DNA of 38,920 nt from the NCBI GenBank assembly GCA_964468205.1, contig CAYXVG010000062.1:1-38920 (forward strand), in the 5' to 3' direction. Below the pieces are notes generated by a model that saw only the letters and a list, made by a program, of their open reading frames with translations, was not told the DNA's origin and made no database searches. Numbering within the stretch: position 1 is the first letter of the stretch; every line of letters begins with the position of its first letter. The stretch comes from CAWELS01 sp964468205 (GTDB taxonomy: Bacteria > Acidobacteriota > Terriglobia > Bryobacterales > Bryobacteraceae). The position numbers and the translations under genes are program-made. Below are positions 15,367-23,957 of the stretch, in pieces.

Positions 15367-16710
15367 ATGAAACGCCGGAACTTCCTCGCCCTCGGCTCCC
15401 TGGTGGCTCTTCCACCTCCGTCCAGAGCGCTAACCAACGACATTCTGGCCGCGATCCGCAAGCTTCCCGTGGTGGATTCGCACGAACACCTGATTCCCGA
15501 GTCGGAGCGTCTGCGGCAGAAGGTCGACTTCTTCACGCTGGCTGGCCATTACGCGATCAATGACGTGATCTCGGCGGGCCTGCCGGAGGAGGCGCAGCAA
15601 CTCGTGCGCGACGAGGAAGCTCCTATGACGAAACGCTGGGACGCGTTCGAGCCCTACTGGGAGCACGCGCGGTTCACGGGCTACGGTCAGGCCCTGCGCA
15701 TCGCGATCCGCGACGTTTATGGATTTCCCGAAATCTCCGGCGCGAGCCTCCCGCGAATCAATGAAGCCATCCGCGCGTGGAACAAGCCGGGACTGTACGA
15801 CGCCGTTCTGCGCAAGAAAGGCGGCATCCGGTATGCGATTGTCGATGACTACTGGAACCCCGCGCCGGTAAAGCCCGAGACGGACCTGTTTGTGCCGGCG
15901 CGCAAGTTCGATCAGTACATCATGCCGTCGGGACCAAAAAGCCTCGCGCAGCTCGAGCAGTTGACGGGCATCGCTGTCACCAGCCTCGCCGGCCTCAAGC
16001 AGGCGATGGAGAAGAGTTTCGAGCAGAGCCTGGCGATCGGCATGGTGACCGTCAAGTCAACCGTTGCTTACGCTCGCGAGCTGGGATTCGCCGAGGTGTC
16101 CGAAGCGGACGCATCCCGCGACTTCGAGCGGATGGCGGGCGGAAAGGTGGAGATGCCCGAGGGCTTCCGGGCGCGCCGCGAGCGGCCTTTTCGCAAGCTC
16201 GAAGACCACCTGTTCCACCACCTCTGCCGTCTCGCGGAGGAGCACGGAATGCCGTTTCAGATTCACACCGGAATCCTGGCGGGCAACGGGGCGTTCATCC
16301 ACAACACCCGGCCAGTGGGATTGACGAACCTGTTCTACCTCTACCCGCGGGTGAAGTTCGATCTGCTTCACATCAGCTATCCCTACACGGGCGAGCTGGC
16401 GTCGATGGCGAAGCTGTTTCCCAATGTGCATATTGACTTCACCTGGGCGCACATCATTTCGCCGGGCGTCTCGCGGCGCGCGCTGCACGAGTTTCTCGAT
16501 ACCGTGCCGGTGAACAAGATCTTCGGCTTCGGCGGCGACTATCGCTATCCGGAACTGAGCTACGCGCACCTCGTGATGGCGCGCGGGAATATCGCCCGTG
16601 TGCTTGCCGAGCGCGTGGAGGACGGAATCTTCTCCGAAGCCGAGGCGCTGCGCGTCGCCCGGCTGCTGCTGCACGATAACGCGGCGAGGGTGTTTCCGAA
16701 AGCGGCGTAA
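15367..16710 (+). CDS. Amidohydrolase-superfamily protein (uronate-isomerase/amidohydro_2-like)
   Basis: A 447-residue protein with an N-terminal Tat-like start (KRRNFLALGSLVAL). The amidohydrolase barrel is recognised from VVDSHEHLIPES (about 35-46), where the two histidines correspond to the first metal-binding HxH pair. Later come a His strand (PFQIHTGI), a second His strand (DLLHISYPY), and GFGGDYRYPE with the catalytic Asp. The overall plan, with a helical insert after the first strand, is like the uronate-isomerase and amidohydro_2 branches. ATG 15367 is chosen because the twin-arginine begins there; the longer frame from 15250 overlaps nikL. Metal-dependent hydrolysis or isomerisation of a sugar acid or lactone is likely; substrate unknown. 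Convergent with a sulfatase four bases downstream. Confidence 0.85.
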   Translation: MKRRNFLALGSLVALPPPSRALTNDILAAIRKLPVVDSHEHLIPESERLRQKVDFFTLAGHYAINDVISAGLPEEAQQLVRDEEAPMTKRWDAFEPYWEHARFTGYGQALRIAIRDVYGFPEISGASLPRINEAIRAWNKPGLYDAVLRKKGGIRYAIVDDYWNPAPVKPETDLFVPARKFDQYIMPSGPKSLAQLEQLTGIAVTSLAGLKQAMEKSFEQSLAIGMVTVKSTVAYARELGFAEVSEADASRDFERMAGGKVEMPEGFRARRERPFRKLEDHLFHHLCRLAEEHGMPFQIHTGILAGNGAFIHNTRPVGLTNLFYLYPRVKFDLLHISYPYTGELASMAKLFPNVHIDFTWAHIISPGVSRRALHEFLDTVPVNKIFGFGGDYRYPELSYAHLVMARGNIARVLAERVEDGIFSEAEALRVARLLLHDNAARVFPKAA

Positions 16711-16714
16711 CCGT

Positions 16715-18178
16715 TTACCGCAGAAACCGGTCGTAACGCAGTTCGCCGCCCTTCACGCGGCGGATGCCCGGAAACTCGGGCTGCGGCCCGGGGGTTTCCA
16801 CGTCGACTTCGTCGAAGAGCGCTTTCAGCCTGTTGACTACATCCGGATGGGAATCCGCGATGTCATGCTGCTCGGAGGGGTCGGATTCGAGATCGAAGAG
16901 CATCATCTCTTTCGGTGCGTCGCCGCTAATGACGCCCGGGTACTGGGTGGGATACGGCTGCTCGTGAGGCGCGATGATCGTAGTGCCGTCGGGCGCGCGG
17001 CGGCGCCAGGAGTTCTCGATGTAGCCGTCCGCGAGCCGGGACGGCCGCGGCGTGCGAACGTGGAGCTTCCATTTGCCGGAGCGCACGGTGTGGAGACGTC
17101 CGCCAACCATGGCGAAGATGGCTTCATGCGGGCTGGGGGCGCCGGGCGCCGTCAATACCGGCAGGAGATCCTGGCCGTCGATGGTGCGGTCGCCGGGAAG
17201 CGACGCTCCAGCGAGCCGCGCGAAGGTAGGGAAGAGATCGATCGTGGAGCAGACCGCATCGGAGACGAGGCCCGCCGGAATACGGCCGGGCCAGCGCGCG
17301 ATGAAAGGCACACGGATGCCGCCTTCCCACGACGTTCCCTTCATGCCCCGGAAGATGCCGGTGGAGCCGCCCCACGAAGGGCCGTTGTCGGAGGTGAAGA
17401 TCACCAGCGTATTGCGGTCGAGATTCAACTCCTGGAGCTTCGCGGCTATCTGGCCGGCGGACCAGTCGAGTTCCCGGATAGCGTCCGCATACAGGTCCGC
17501 CGGAGTCTCGGGGGTATAGAACTCCTCCGAAGCCGCAAGCGGCTTATGGGGCATGGCGTGCGGAAGGTATAGAAAAAAAGGTTGGTCTCTGTTCTCTTCG
17601 ATGAACGCCAGCGCCCGTTCCGTGTACCGCTTCGTGAGCGTGCCCTGGACGACGGGGTATTCCACCACGCGCTCGTTTTCCACGAGCTGAACGGGCCGCA
17701 TGTCGTTTGAATAGAGAATGCCGAAGTAGGAGTCGAAACCCCGCCGGGTGGGAAGGTACTCCGGTATGTGCCCGAGATGCCACTTGCCGATGCAGGTGGT
17801 GGCATAGCCTTGCTCCTTGAGCACACTAGCGATGGTGATCTCGGTGGCGGGCAGGCCATAGTTGTTGACGCCGCTGTCCGGCGCCGGATTGCCGGTGACG
17901 CCGTGGCGGAACGGATAGCGGCCGGTGAGAATGGATCCCCGCGAAGGGGCGCAGTAAGGCATCGGCGAATAGAAGCCGGTGAGAAGGACGCCCTCGGTGG
18001 CCATCCTGTCGAGATGCGGCGTTTGGAACACGGGGTGCCCGTAGGCCGCCAGATCGCCGTAGCCGAGATCGTCGGCAAAGATCAGCACGAAGTTCGGCTG
18101 CTCGGCGCCGGACACAGCCGTTGGCACAATGGCGCCGAGGCTGAAGGCGAGCGCTGCCGCAGCGGGTTTCCAGGTCAT
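16715..18178 (-). CDS. Secreted arylsulfatase (first of tandem pair)
   Basis: A 487-residue type I sulfatase. A Sec signal peptide covers about 1-25 (ending TAVSGAEQ). The metal site is FADDLGYGD (about 34-42), and the formylglycine motif is C-A-P-S-R at Cys76, followed by GSILTGRYPF. KWHLGH and FTSDNGP supply further conserved active-site residues. It lies 42 bp downstream of a paralogue on the same strand; both end RYDRFL, and they share extended blocks such as DDLGYGDLA and PHAMPHKPLAASE. Target sulfate esters are unknown. A tandem duplication with diverged specificity is likely. Confidence 0.95.
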   Translation of the reverse strand: MTWKPAAAALAFSLGAIVPTAVSGAEQPNFVLIFADDLGYGDLAAYGHPVFQTPHLDRMATEGVLLTGFYSPMPYCAPSRGSILTGRYPFRHGVTGNPAPDSGVNNYGLPATEITIASVLKEQGYATTCIGKWHLGHIPEYLPTRRGFDSYFGILYSNDMRPVQLVENERVVEYPVVQGTLTKRYTERALAFIEENRDQPFFLYLPHAMPHKPLAASEEFYTPETPADLYADAIRELDWSAGQIAAKLQELNLDRNTLVIFTSDNGPSWGGSTGIFRGMKGTSWEGGIRVPFIARWPGRIPAGLVSDAVCSTIDLFPTFARLAGASLPGDRTIDGQDLLPVLTAPGAPSPHEAIFAMVGGRLHTVRSGKWKLHVRTPRPSRLADGYIENSWRRRAPDGTTIIAPHEQPYPTQYPGVISGDAPKEMMLFDLESDPSEQHDIADSHPDVVNRLKALFDEVDVETPGPQPEFPGIRRVKGGELRYDRFLR

Positions 18179-18220
18179 CCTGTCTCCTTTCGCCTACTCA
18201 GGCGTCCGGCACTTTCCCGC

Positions 18221-19666
18221 TTACTGCAGAAACCGGTCATAGCGGAGATCTCCGCCCTTTACGCGGCGGAGCTCCGGATAGGGCGTATCCGGGGGCGGCG
18301 GAAGCTTCACGGCTTCCGCGTTCACTTCGTCGAACATCGCCTTCAGCCGCTGCACGACATCCGGATTTTCCGCCGCCACGTTGTGCTGCTCGGCGGGGTC
18401 GGCATGGATGTCGAAGAGCATCATCTCCTTGGACGCGTCGCCGGTAATCACGCCGGGGTATTCATAGGGCGTCGCCTGCTCGGACGGCGCCAGGATGGTG
18501 ACGCCGTCCGGACGTCGCGGATCCACCCAGCCCGGCTGGAACATCTGCGACGTACCCGGCTCCCGCACGTGGAGCTTCCACTTTCCCGAGCGGATGATCG
18601 CCAACTCGCGGCCCCGCATGGCGAAGATCGCCTCGTGCGGAGTCTTGGCGTTGGCGGAGGTCATGAGCGGGAATATGTCGCGGCCGTCGATCACCCGGTC
18701 CTCCGGCACGGCGGCGCCGGCGAGCTTGAGCAGTGTTGGGAAGATGTCGATGGAGGCGGCGAGCTCGCGCGAAACGATGCCGTTCGGGATGCGTCCGGGC
18801 CAGCGGGCGATGAACGGAACCTTGATGCCGCCGTCCCACGTCCGTCCCTTCATGCCGCGCAGTCCCGCCGTGTAGCCGCCGTAGAAGGGGCCGTTATCGG
18901 AGGTGAAGATCACGAGTGTCCGTTCGTCGAGCCCCAACTCCCTTATCTTGGAGAGTATCTCGCCGGCGGACCAATCGAGTTCCCGGATGACGTCGGCGTA
19001 CAAGTCCTCCGGCGTATCCGGAGTGTAGAAATCCTCGGACGCGGCCAGGGGCTTGTGCGGCATCGCGTGCGGCAGATAGAGGAAGAACGGCCGGTCCTTG
19101 TTCGTTTCGATGAAGTCCAGCGCCCGCTCCGTGTAGCGTTTCGTCAGCGTCGCCTGCACCACCGGGTACTCCACCACGCGATCATTCTCGACTTGCTGCA
19201 CTGGGAACATGTCGTTCGAGTAGAGGATCCCGTAGTAGGAGTCGAAGCCCCGGTCGATAGGGAGGTTCCCCGGCGTGTGCCCCAGGTGCCACTTGCCGAT
19301 CGCCGTGGTCGCGTATCCCTCGCGCTTGAGCGCGGCGGCGATCGTGATTTCGCTCTCCGGCAGGGCCAGCTTGTTGATGCCCCTATCCGGCGTCGGATTC
19401 CCGGGCATGCCGTTGCGGAACGGGTAGCGGCCGGTGAGCAGCGTCGCCCGCGAAGGAGCGCAGAAGGGCATCGGCACGTAAAACTCCGTGAACCGCACGC
19501 CTTCGGCGGCCATCTTGTCCAGGTGCGGCGTTTGGAATGTCGGATGCCCGTAGACGGCCAGGTCGCCGTAGCCGAGGTCGTCGGCGAAGATGACGACGAA
19601 GTTCGGCTTCTGGCCGAAAAGGCCGGTGCAAAGCATCAGTAGGAGCGCGGCGTAACGATACAACAT
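18221..19666 (-). CDS. Secreted arylsulfatase (second of tandem pair)
   Basis: A 481-residue type I sulfatase with a signal peptide (about 1-18, LLLMLCTGLFGQ). The metal site is FADDLGYGDLAVYG, the formylglycine motif C-A-P-S-R is at Cys69 with ATLLTGRYPF following, and KWHLGH and FTSDNGP are present. It is upstream of and probably co-transcribed with its paralogue. The regions around the catalytic residues are nearly identical between the two, and the middle (about residues 260-400) differs most, which is where substrate selection usually lies. Its start region abuts the divergent hemerythrin gene. Confidence 0.95.
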   Translation of the reverse strand: MLYRYAALLLMLCTGLFGQKPNFVVIFADDLGYGDLAVYGHPTFQTPHLDKMAAEGVRFTEFYVPMPFCAPSRATLLTGRYPFRNGMPGNPTPDRGINKLALPESEITIAAALKREGYATTAIGKWHLGHTPGNLPIDRGFDSYYGILYSNDMFPVQQVENDRVVEYPVVQATLTKRYTERALDFIETNKDRPFFLYLPHAMPHKPLAASEDFYTPDTPEDLYADVIRELDWSAGEILSKIRELGLDERTLVIFTSDNGPFYGGYTAGLRGMKGRTWDGGIKVPFIARWPGRIPNGIVSRELAASIDIFPTLLKLAGAAVPEDRVIDGRDIFPLMTSANAKTPHEAIFAMRGRELAIIRSGKWKLHVREPGTSQMFQPGWVDPRRPDGVTILAPSEQATPYEYPGVITGDASKEMMLFDIHADPAEQHNVAAENPDVVQRLKAMFDEVNAEAVKLPPPPDTPYPELRRVKGGDLRYDRFLQ

Positions 19667-19733
19667 GGGGCTATTCTACAGTGGTTCGCACTGGCGACGC
19701 CGGGGAAGGTCTGTCACACTGAGGGCAGAAACC

Positions 19734-20186
19734 GTGAAACGAGACAGTAGTCTGATTCCGCTCTCGCACCAGCACCACAACGGTCTCGCTTTGTGCGTCC
19801 TCACCGGCCGCTCGCTGGCGGAGGACGCGAGCCCCGAAAACGTTCGCCGCTTGGCCGGGAAGATCATTTCCCGTTACGAAATCGAGCTTGTCAATCATTT
19901 CGAATTGGAGGAGGAACTGCTGTTTCCATCGTGCCCGGAATCGCTGGCGGCGCTCGTCGAAGAACTCATTGCCGATCACAGGGAGACGGAACGGCTCGTC
20001 GCGGCGCTGCGGGAGAGCCCGTCAGCCTCGGTTCTCCAAAGCTTCACCAGCCTGTTGCGCGGCCACATCCGGCGCGAGGAGAGCGAATTGTTCGAGCAGG
20101 CGCAGGCGCTGCTGCCGAGGCAGGAACTCGACCGCCTCGGTGAGGAATTCGAGAAGCGAGCCGTGCGCGTGTGCCTGGAGCCTTAG
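19734..20186 (+). CDS. Hemerythrin-like HHE-domain protein
   Basis: A 150-residue cytoplasmic four-helix protein. Iron-ligand candidates are SLIPLSHQHHNGL near the start, VNHFELEEELLFP, a DHRETERL helix and LRGHIRREESELFE; the H...HxxxE...H...HxxxE spacing is that of the hemerythrin HHE cation-binding domain. Such proteins bind a di-iron centre and handle oxygen, NO or iron. GTG 19734 is preferred (GAGGGC about eight bases upstream), because the ATG at 19665 would overlap the start of the divergent sulfatase and add a tail unlike the family. It converges on the DUF1593 gene. Confidence 0.85.
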   Translation: MKRDSSLIPLSHQHHNGLALCVLTGRSLAEDASPENVRRLAGKIISRYEIELVNHFELEEELLFPSCPESLAALVEELIADHRETERLVAALRESPSASVLQSFTSLLRGHIRREESELFEQAQALLPRQELDRLGEEFEKRAVRVCLEP

Positions 20187-20200
20187 CTTGGAAGCGCGCC

Positions 20201-21610
20201 TCACCGGCCGGCGACGTCAAGGATGATGCGCCGGAAGTGGAACAGATTCGGTGAACCGCCGTCACGCACCTCCAGAATGATGTGCATCTCTTGGCCGGCC
20301 GCCTCGGCGGGGACCACGACGCTCGCTTCTATCTCGCCGGCGTTCCGCACTGGGACCGCGGCGGTCTGCCCGCCCGGCTCGGGATAGTGGAACCAGCGGA
20401 AAGAGAGCGGGTCGCCATCGGGATCCGACGAGCCCTCCGCGGAGAGCGGCACGCTCTCGCCCGCTGACGCCGGAAGCCGGACCGGCGCATTCCCGGTTTC
20501 CCCGCGGAATGCCGCCACGGGATTGTGATTCGCCCCAGACCGGCGGGGCGTCACGGTCCAGTCCATGCGTGCCGCGAAGTCGTTGTTCAGCGCCTCGCGC
20601 CAGCGGAACCAAGCCGCGTGGATGCTCTCCCAGGTCTTTCCCTGGAAGGTCCACGCGTCGACGGCGTCCTTGTACATCCAGTAGTCGTGGAAGCTCTTTT
20701 CGTCCGGCGTAACTCGCGTCGCGAACGCTTCGACATTCAAGCTCTTCTCCCTCCCAAACCGGCCGCCCCAGCCGCCGTAGTGAGGCATTTCCGGAACCTG
20801 TAATCCATTCGGCGGCAGATGAAGGAAGGCCGGAGTGTCGCCCTCGTACTTATGCGTTGCGTCCGGATAGAGCTTGCCCAGCGGGCCGTGCGACTGAACG
20901 TGCCGGTCCACCCAGGCGTGGTCGAAGAGTTCGGGCTGCGGACCGGTGACCTCCTCGCCAAACGGGCGGCTGTACCGGATCGAGGTGGCCTGGAACTGGC
21001 GCTGGTTGCGAATCCAGAACAGGTCCGGGAAAGTGTGGCAGGCCCACGCGCCGGTGTCGTCCTGGCCGCCGATATCGTAGACGCGCAGTTTGCTCACGAA
21101 CCGGGCGGTCTCCGCGGGAGAGCGGCTGTTCTTCACCTCCCACAGAGCCTGCGCGAGATCCGTGGCCCCTCCCCACACGTTGACCCATACCGGCCGCGGG
21201 TCCGGCCGGTCCACAACTTTGATGATGTGCCGGGAAGCCTCGGTGGACTTCCCTTCGCCCACGCCCCGCATGCCATACTCGGGGCGGCCGGCTTTCAGAA
21301 TACTGAGCAGACGCTCTTCAGACGGCCAGCCATCGGCGTGCCGCTTCAGATTCGCCGCCACCTCGCCGTAGGCTTTCACGCGCTCGCGAATCTTGTCGGG
21401 CCGCACCTCGTCCCGGAGAAACGTCGAAGTCGTGGCCAGTAGACCCTCGATTTCGAGGTCATTGGCATAGAGCAGCAGGCGGACCATGGACTGCTCGTCG
21501 TCGGGCTCATTCGTGATGTCGGTCAGGATCAAGACACGCGTCTTCTCCGCGGCTGGCAGAGCGCCCGCTAACACGAAAACAATAAGAATGTAGAGGACTA
21601 TGCGGATCAC
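20201..21610 (-). CDS. Exported DUF1593 protein (nucleoside-hydrolase-like)
   Basis: A 469-residue secreted protein: signal peptide (IRIVLYILIVFVLAGALPA), then a DUF1593 domain (about 22-330) beginning TRVLILTDITNEPDDEQS, whose Asp-rich start resembles the calcium site of inosine/uridine nucleoside hydrolases. VWVNVWGGATDLAQALW and VYDIGGQDDTGAW follow. A C-terminal Ig-like/PKD domain (about 375-469) reads LSAEGSSDPDGDPLSFRW. The family is annotated as cellulose-binding or glycosidase-like. GTG 21610 is chosen because the signal peptide starts there; the longer frame to 21907 lacks family features. Likely an N- or O-glycoside hydrolase outside the cell; substrate unknown. Confidence 0.85.
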   Translation of the reverse strand: MIRIVLYILIVFVLAGALPAAEKTRVLILTDITNEPDDEQSMVRLLLYANDLEIEGLLATTSTFLRDEVRPDKIRERVKAYGEVAANLKRHADGWPSEERLLSILKAGRPEYGMRGVGEGKSTEASRHIIKVVDRPDPRPVWVNVWGGATDLAQALWEVKNSRSPAETARFVSKLRVYDIGGQDDTGAWACHTFPDLFWIRNQRQFQATSIRYSRPFGEEVTGPQPELFDHAWVDRHVQSHGPLGKLYPDATHKYEGDTPAFLHLPPNGLQVPEMPHYGGWGGRFGREKSLNVEAFATRVTPDEKSFHDYWMYKDAVDAWTFQGKTWESIHAAWFRWREALNNDFAARMDWTVTPRRSGANHNPVAAFRGETGNAPVRLPASAGESVPLSAEGSSDPDGDPLSFRWFHYPEPGGQTAAVPVRNAGEIEASVVVPAEAAGQEMHIILEVRDGGSPNLFHFRRIILDVAGR

Positions 21611-21702
21611 CTTGCCATCGTGACAACAGAGAGCGCGTGGAGTCAAGGTTCCACTTCGAACGGATGGGCTGGCTTGAGCGTCATTCCTGGCGTGGAGGCA
21701 AA

Positions 21703-22160
21703 ATGCTTCGCCTGATTCCGCTGCTGCTTCTCGCCGCGCCAGCCTCGCGCGATCTACACGCGGAAGTATCAGCGCACGTACCAAATCGCGTCGATCAACC
21801 AGCCGCCGCCCGCCCGGCTCTTTACGTTCAAGCCGCCCGAATAAGCGGTGGAGGTCGCCGCAATCACCCCCGATAGCTGGCGCGCGAATCGCCTTCCTCG
21901 GCGTCAACGTCGACCCGGAAGAGGAGACAGCGCGGCGCTACGCCGCCGAAAATGGAGATAGCTGGCCGATGTTTCACGATGACGGCCGCCAGATATCGAG
22001 AGCGTTCCGGATAGACTCCTATCCGGCCGTACTGCTGGTAGACTCTCGTGGAACCGTCATTGCGCACAGCTTGGGTTATGGCACATCCACTACAAATGAA
22101 ATCCGCGAGGGACTGGCTAAGCTGGGCTTTGCTCTCGATCAGCTTGGCCGCGATGCTGGG
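21703..22160 (+). pseudogene. Decayed redoxin/LolA-like fragment chain
   Basis: Three pieces in three frames. First, an ATG at 21703 opens a signal-peptide-like start (MLRLIPLLLLAAPAS). Second, 21749-21840 in another frame reads IYTRKYQRTYQIASINQPP and ARLFTFKPPE, then TAA, then continues open as AVEVAAITPDSW; this resembles the C-terminus of LolA/DUF2092-like lipoprotein-carrier domains. Third, from about 21880 a third frame reads IAFLGVNVDPEEETARRYA, then FRIDSYPAVLLVDSRGTV and EIREGLAKLGF, a thioredoxin/TlpA-like C-terminus without its CxxC. A once-intact LolA-redoxin fusion seems to have lost segments. The next gene starts inside the last fragment. Confidence 0.5.
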
Positions 22161-22785
22161 AGCCTGCACTCCCGCGGGCCGGCCGCCGGAATGGGAGCGC
22201 TCCGGCGCGGCCGCGATCGTCCGCCGGGCGGTTGCGGCGCACGGTGGCCTGGAGCGCTGGCGCGGATTTGAACGGGTATCGTTCCACTACCGGGAAAGTT
22301 GGTCCTTCCCCTTCCAGCCGGCGAATCCGTGGCCGGAGAACCCGATCGAGCTCGATCTCGCGCTCGGCCTGCATGACGGGAGCGTGGAGGCGCGGCCGAT
22401 GCCGGCAGGCGACTGGAAACCGGAATTCGTCCTGCCGCGCACCCACTACATGACTCTGCTGCCCTGGAAGTTTCTGGACGAGGGCGCGCGGCTGGCCTAC
22501 ACCGGCCGCGAGGACGGCCGCGACGTGGTTCACGTGACGTTCGCTGCCTCCGCCGGAGATACGCCGCGGGACCGCTACTGGGCCTACTTCGACGCCGAAA
22601 CCGGACGGCTCGAGCGGGTCATCCTGACGGTGACGGCCTACGGCCCGCTGGCCGTCGGCGATCTGAGATATGAAGAATACCGCGAGGTGCAGGGTATCCT
22701 CGTGCCGTCGCGGATCAGAGCGCTGCTCTCAGGCCCTGCGCTCCCGCTGCACTTGGGCGAGTACTCCGCCTGGAAATTCGAGTAG
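22096..22785 (+). CDS. LolA-like outer-membrane lipoprotein
   Basis: A 229-residue lipoprotein: the signal MKSARDWLSWALLSISL is followed by the lipobox MLGAC. The mature domain reads AHGGLERWRGFERVSFHYR, as in outer-membrane lipoprotein-sorting and related beta-barrel-like families, and continues with DAETGRLERVILTVTAYG. The N-terminal AIVRRAVAAHGG helix and the GRLERV strand are typical. ATG 22096 is preferred because the lipobox spacing fits; a longer frame from 22048 would add a non-signal tail. It starts within the end of the decayed redoxin. It ends one base before the convergent URO-D-like gene. Function is probably lipid or lipoprotein binding; not proven. Confidence 0.65.
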   Translation: MKSARDWLSWALLSISLAAMLGACTPAGRPPEWERSGAAAIVRRAVAAHGGLERWRGFERVSFHYRESWSFPFQPANPWPENPIELDLALGLHDGSVEARPMPAGDWKPEFVLPRTHYMTLLPWKFLDEGARLAYTGREDGRDVVHVTFAASAGDTPRDRYWAYFDAETGRLERVILTVTAYGPLAVGDLRYEEYREVQGILVPSRIRALLSGPALPLHLGEYSAWKFE

Positions 22786-22786
22786 G

Positions 22787-23932
22787 CTACAGCGGGTAGA
22801 CGCCGCGCTCCCGGACGAGCCGCACCACGAAATCATAAGATTCGCCGGAGACGTTGCCGGGCACCGAGTGGTCGGACTGGAAGATGTAGCCGCCGCCCCG
22901 AGCCGCCGGCAGCTTGCGCATCACCTCGCGCTCGAGCTCCTCCTTGTCGCCGCGCGCCCAGACGACGACGTCCATGTTCCCGCAAAAGGCGATCCGGTGG
23001 CCGAACCGCTCGCGCAGTTCGACAACGTCCAGGCCGGCCTTCGCCTCGAGCGGATTGTAGGCGTCCACGCCCAACTCGATGAAATCCTCGAATATCGACT
23101 TTACATTTCCGCAGCCATGATAGATCACGGGCAGGCCGGCGGCGTGGCACTCCTCCACCATCGCCCGCACGCCGGGCTTGAAAACCTTGCGCCAGTATGC
23201 CGGCGAAAACAGCATTCCCTTGCGGTAGGCGACGTCTCCCCAGATCACCATCCCGTCCAGGCGGCCGTCCGCGGCCTTGATCTGCGCCCGCAGCAACTCC
23301 AATGAAAAAGCGTTGATGCGCTCGACGAACCGCTGGATCTCGTCCGGGTACAATCCCATCCACATCAGCGCATTCTCCGAGCCAATGATGCGCCACAGCA
23401 TCTCGTGGCCCTCGCAGACGGAACCGTAGATAGGGAAGTCCGCATGCACTGCCTTCACCCGCTCCAGCCAGGCCGGAGTGTTCCGGGCAAACCCGTCGCC
23501 AACTCCTTCGATCTGGTTGTCGCCGGCGGTGAAGAAGCGCCGGGTGTCCCAGGGGTCGTCGAACTCGAACGCCTCCATCTTCTCGATGGAATCGGTTTCG
23601 AAACTCACGAAGGCGGGCATCGGCAGGTCGAAACGCTTGCGGATCACCGCCTCGAAGCCGGTGCGCACCACCACCTCTTCGCTGTTCTCTTCCAACACCT
23701 CGAATTGTTTGATATGCGGATCCATGTTCGGGTTCGCCACCATCCAGTCGAGGTCGTAGTAGCGGTAGGGGTCGGCGTCGGCGGCCAACCCGAACTCTTC
23801 CCGCCAGCGCTTCAGGAAGCTGCCCCAGAAGAAATCGCTCACAGGCACTCGGTCCGGCTCGATATGCCGCAGCGCCTTGTTCATCCGGTCGAGTTTCGCG
23901 TGGCAGTTCGCGGAGCGTTCGTATTCTGGCAT
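22787..23932 (-). CDS. Uroporphyrinogen-decarboxylase-superfamily protein (MtaA-like)
   Basis: A 381-residue cytoplasmic protein of the URO-D/MtaA superfamily. It begins with LDRMNKALRHIEPDRVPVSDF, the common opening of methyltransferase-type members, and has YHGCGNVKSIFEDFIELG (about residues 272-290) and HRIAFCGNMDVVVWARG near the C-terminus. The superfamily includes haem-pathway decarboxylases and corrinoid methyltransferases; stand-alone members near carbohydrate genes are common and mostly uncharacterised, so a methyl-transfer or decarboxylation role is only a family inference. It is divergent from a large exported hydrolase with only 25 bp between the starts, and convergent with the lipoprotein. 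Confidence 0.85.
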   Translation of the reverse strand: MPEYERSANCHAKLDRMNKALRHIEPDRVPVSDFFWGSFLKRWREEFGLAADADPYRYYDLDWMVANPNMDPHIKQFEVLEENSEEVVVRTGFEAVIRKRFDLPMPAFVSFETDSIEKMEAFEFDDPWDTRRFFTAGDNQIEGVGDGFARNTPAWLERVKAVHADFPIYGSVCEGHEMLWRIIGSENALMWMGLYPDEIQRFVERINAFSLELLRAQIKAADGRLDGMVIWGDVAYRKGMLFSPAYWRKVFKPGVRAMVEECHAAGLPVIYHGCGNVKSIFEDFIELGVDAYNPLEAKAGLDVVELRERFGHRIAFCGNMDVVVWARGDKEELEREVMRKLPAARGGGYIFQSDHSVPGNVSGESYDFVVRLVRERGVYPL

Positions 23933-23957
23933 CTGGGTGCTATACGATCATGGGGTC

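Noticed and set aside
17768..19642. 624-residue plus-strand frame through both sulfatases
   Set aside because: It is the antisense shadow of two well-supported sulfatase genes, caused by GC-rich codon use.
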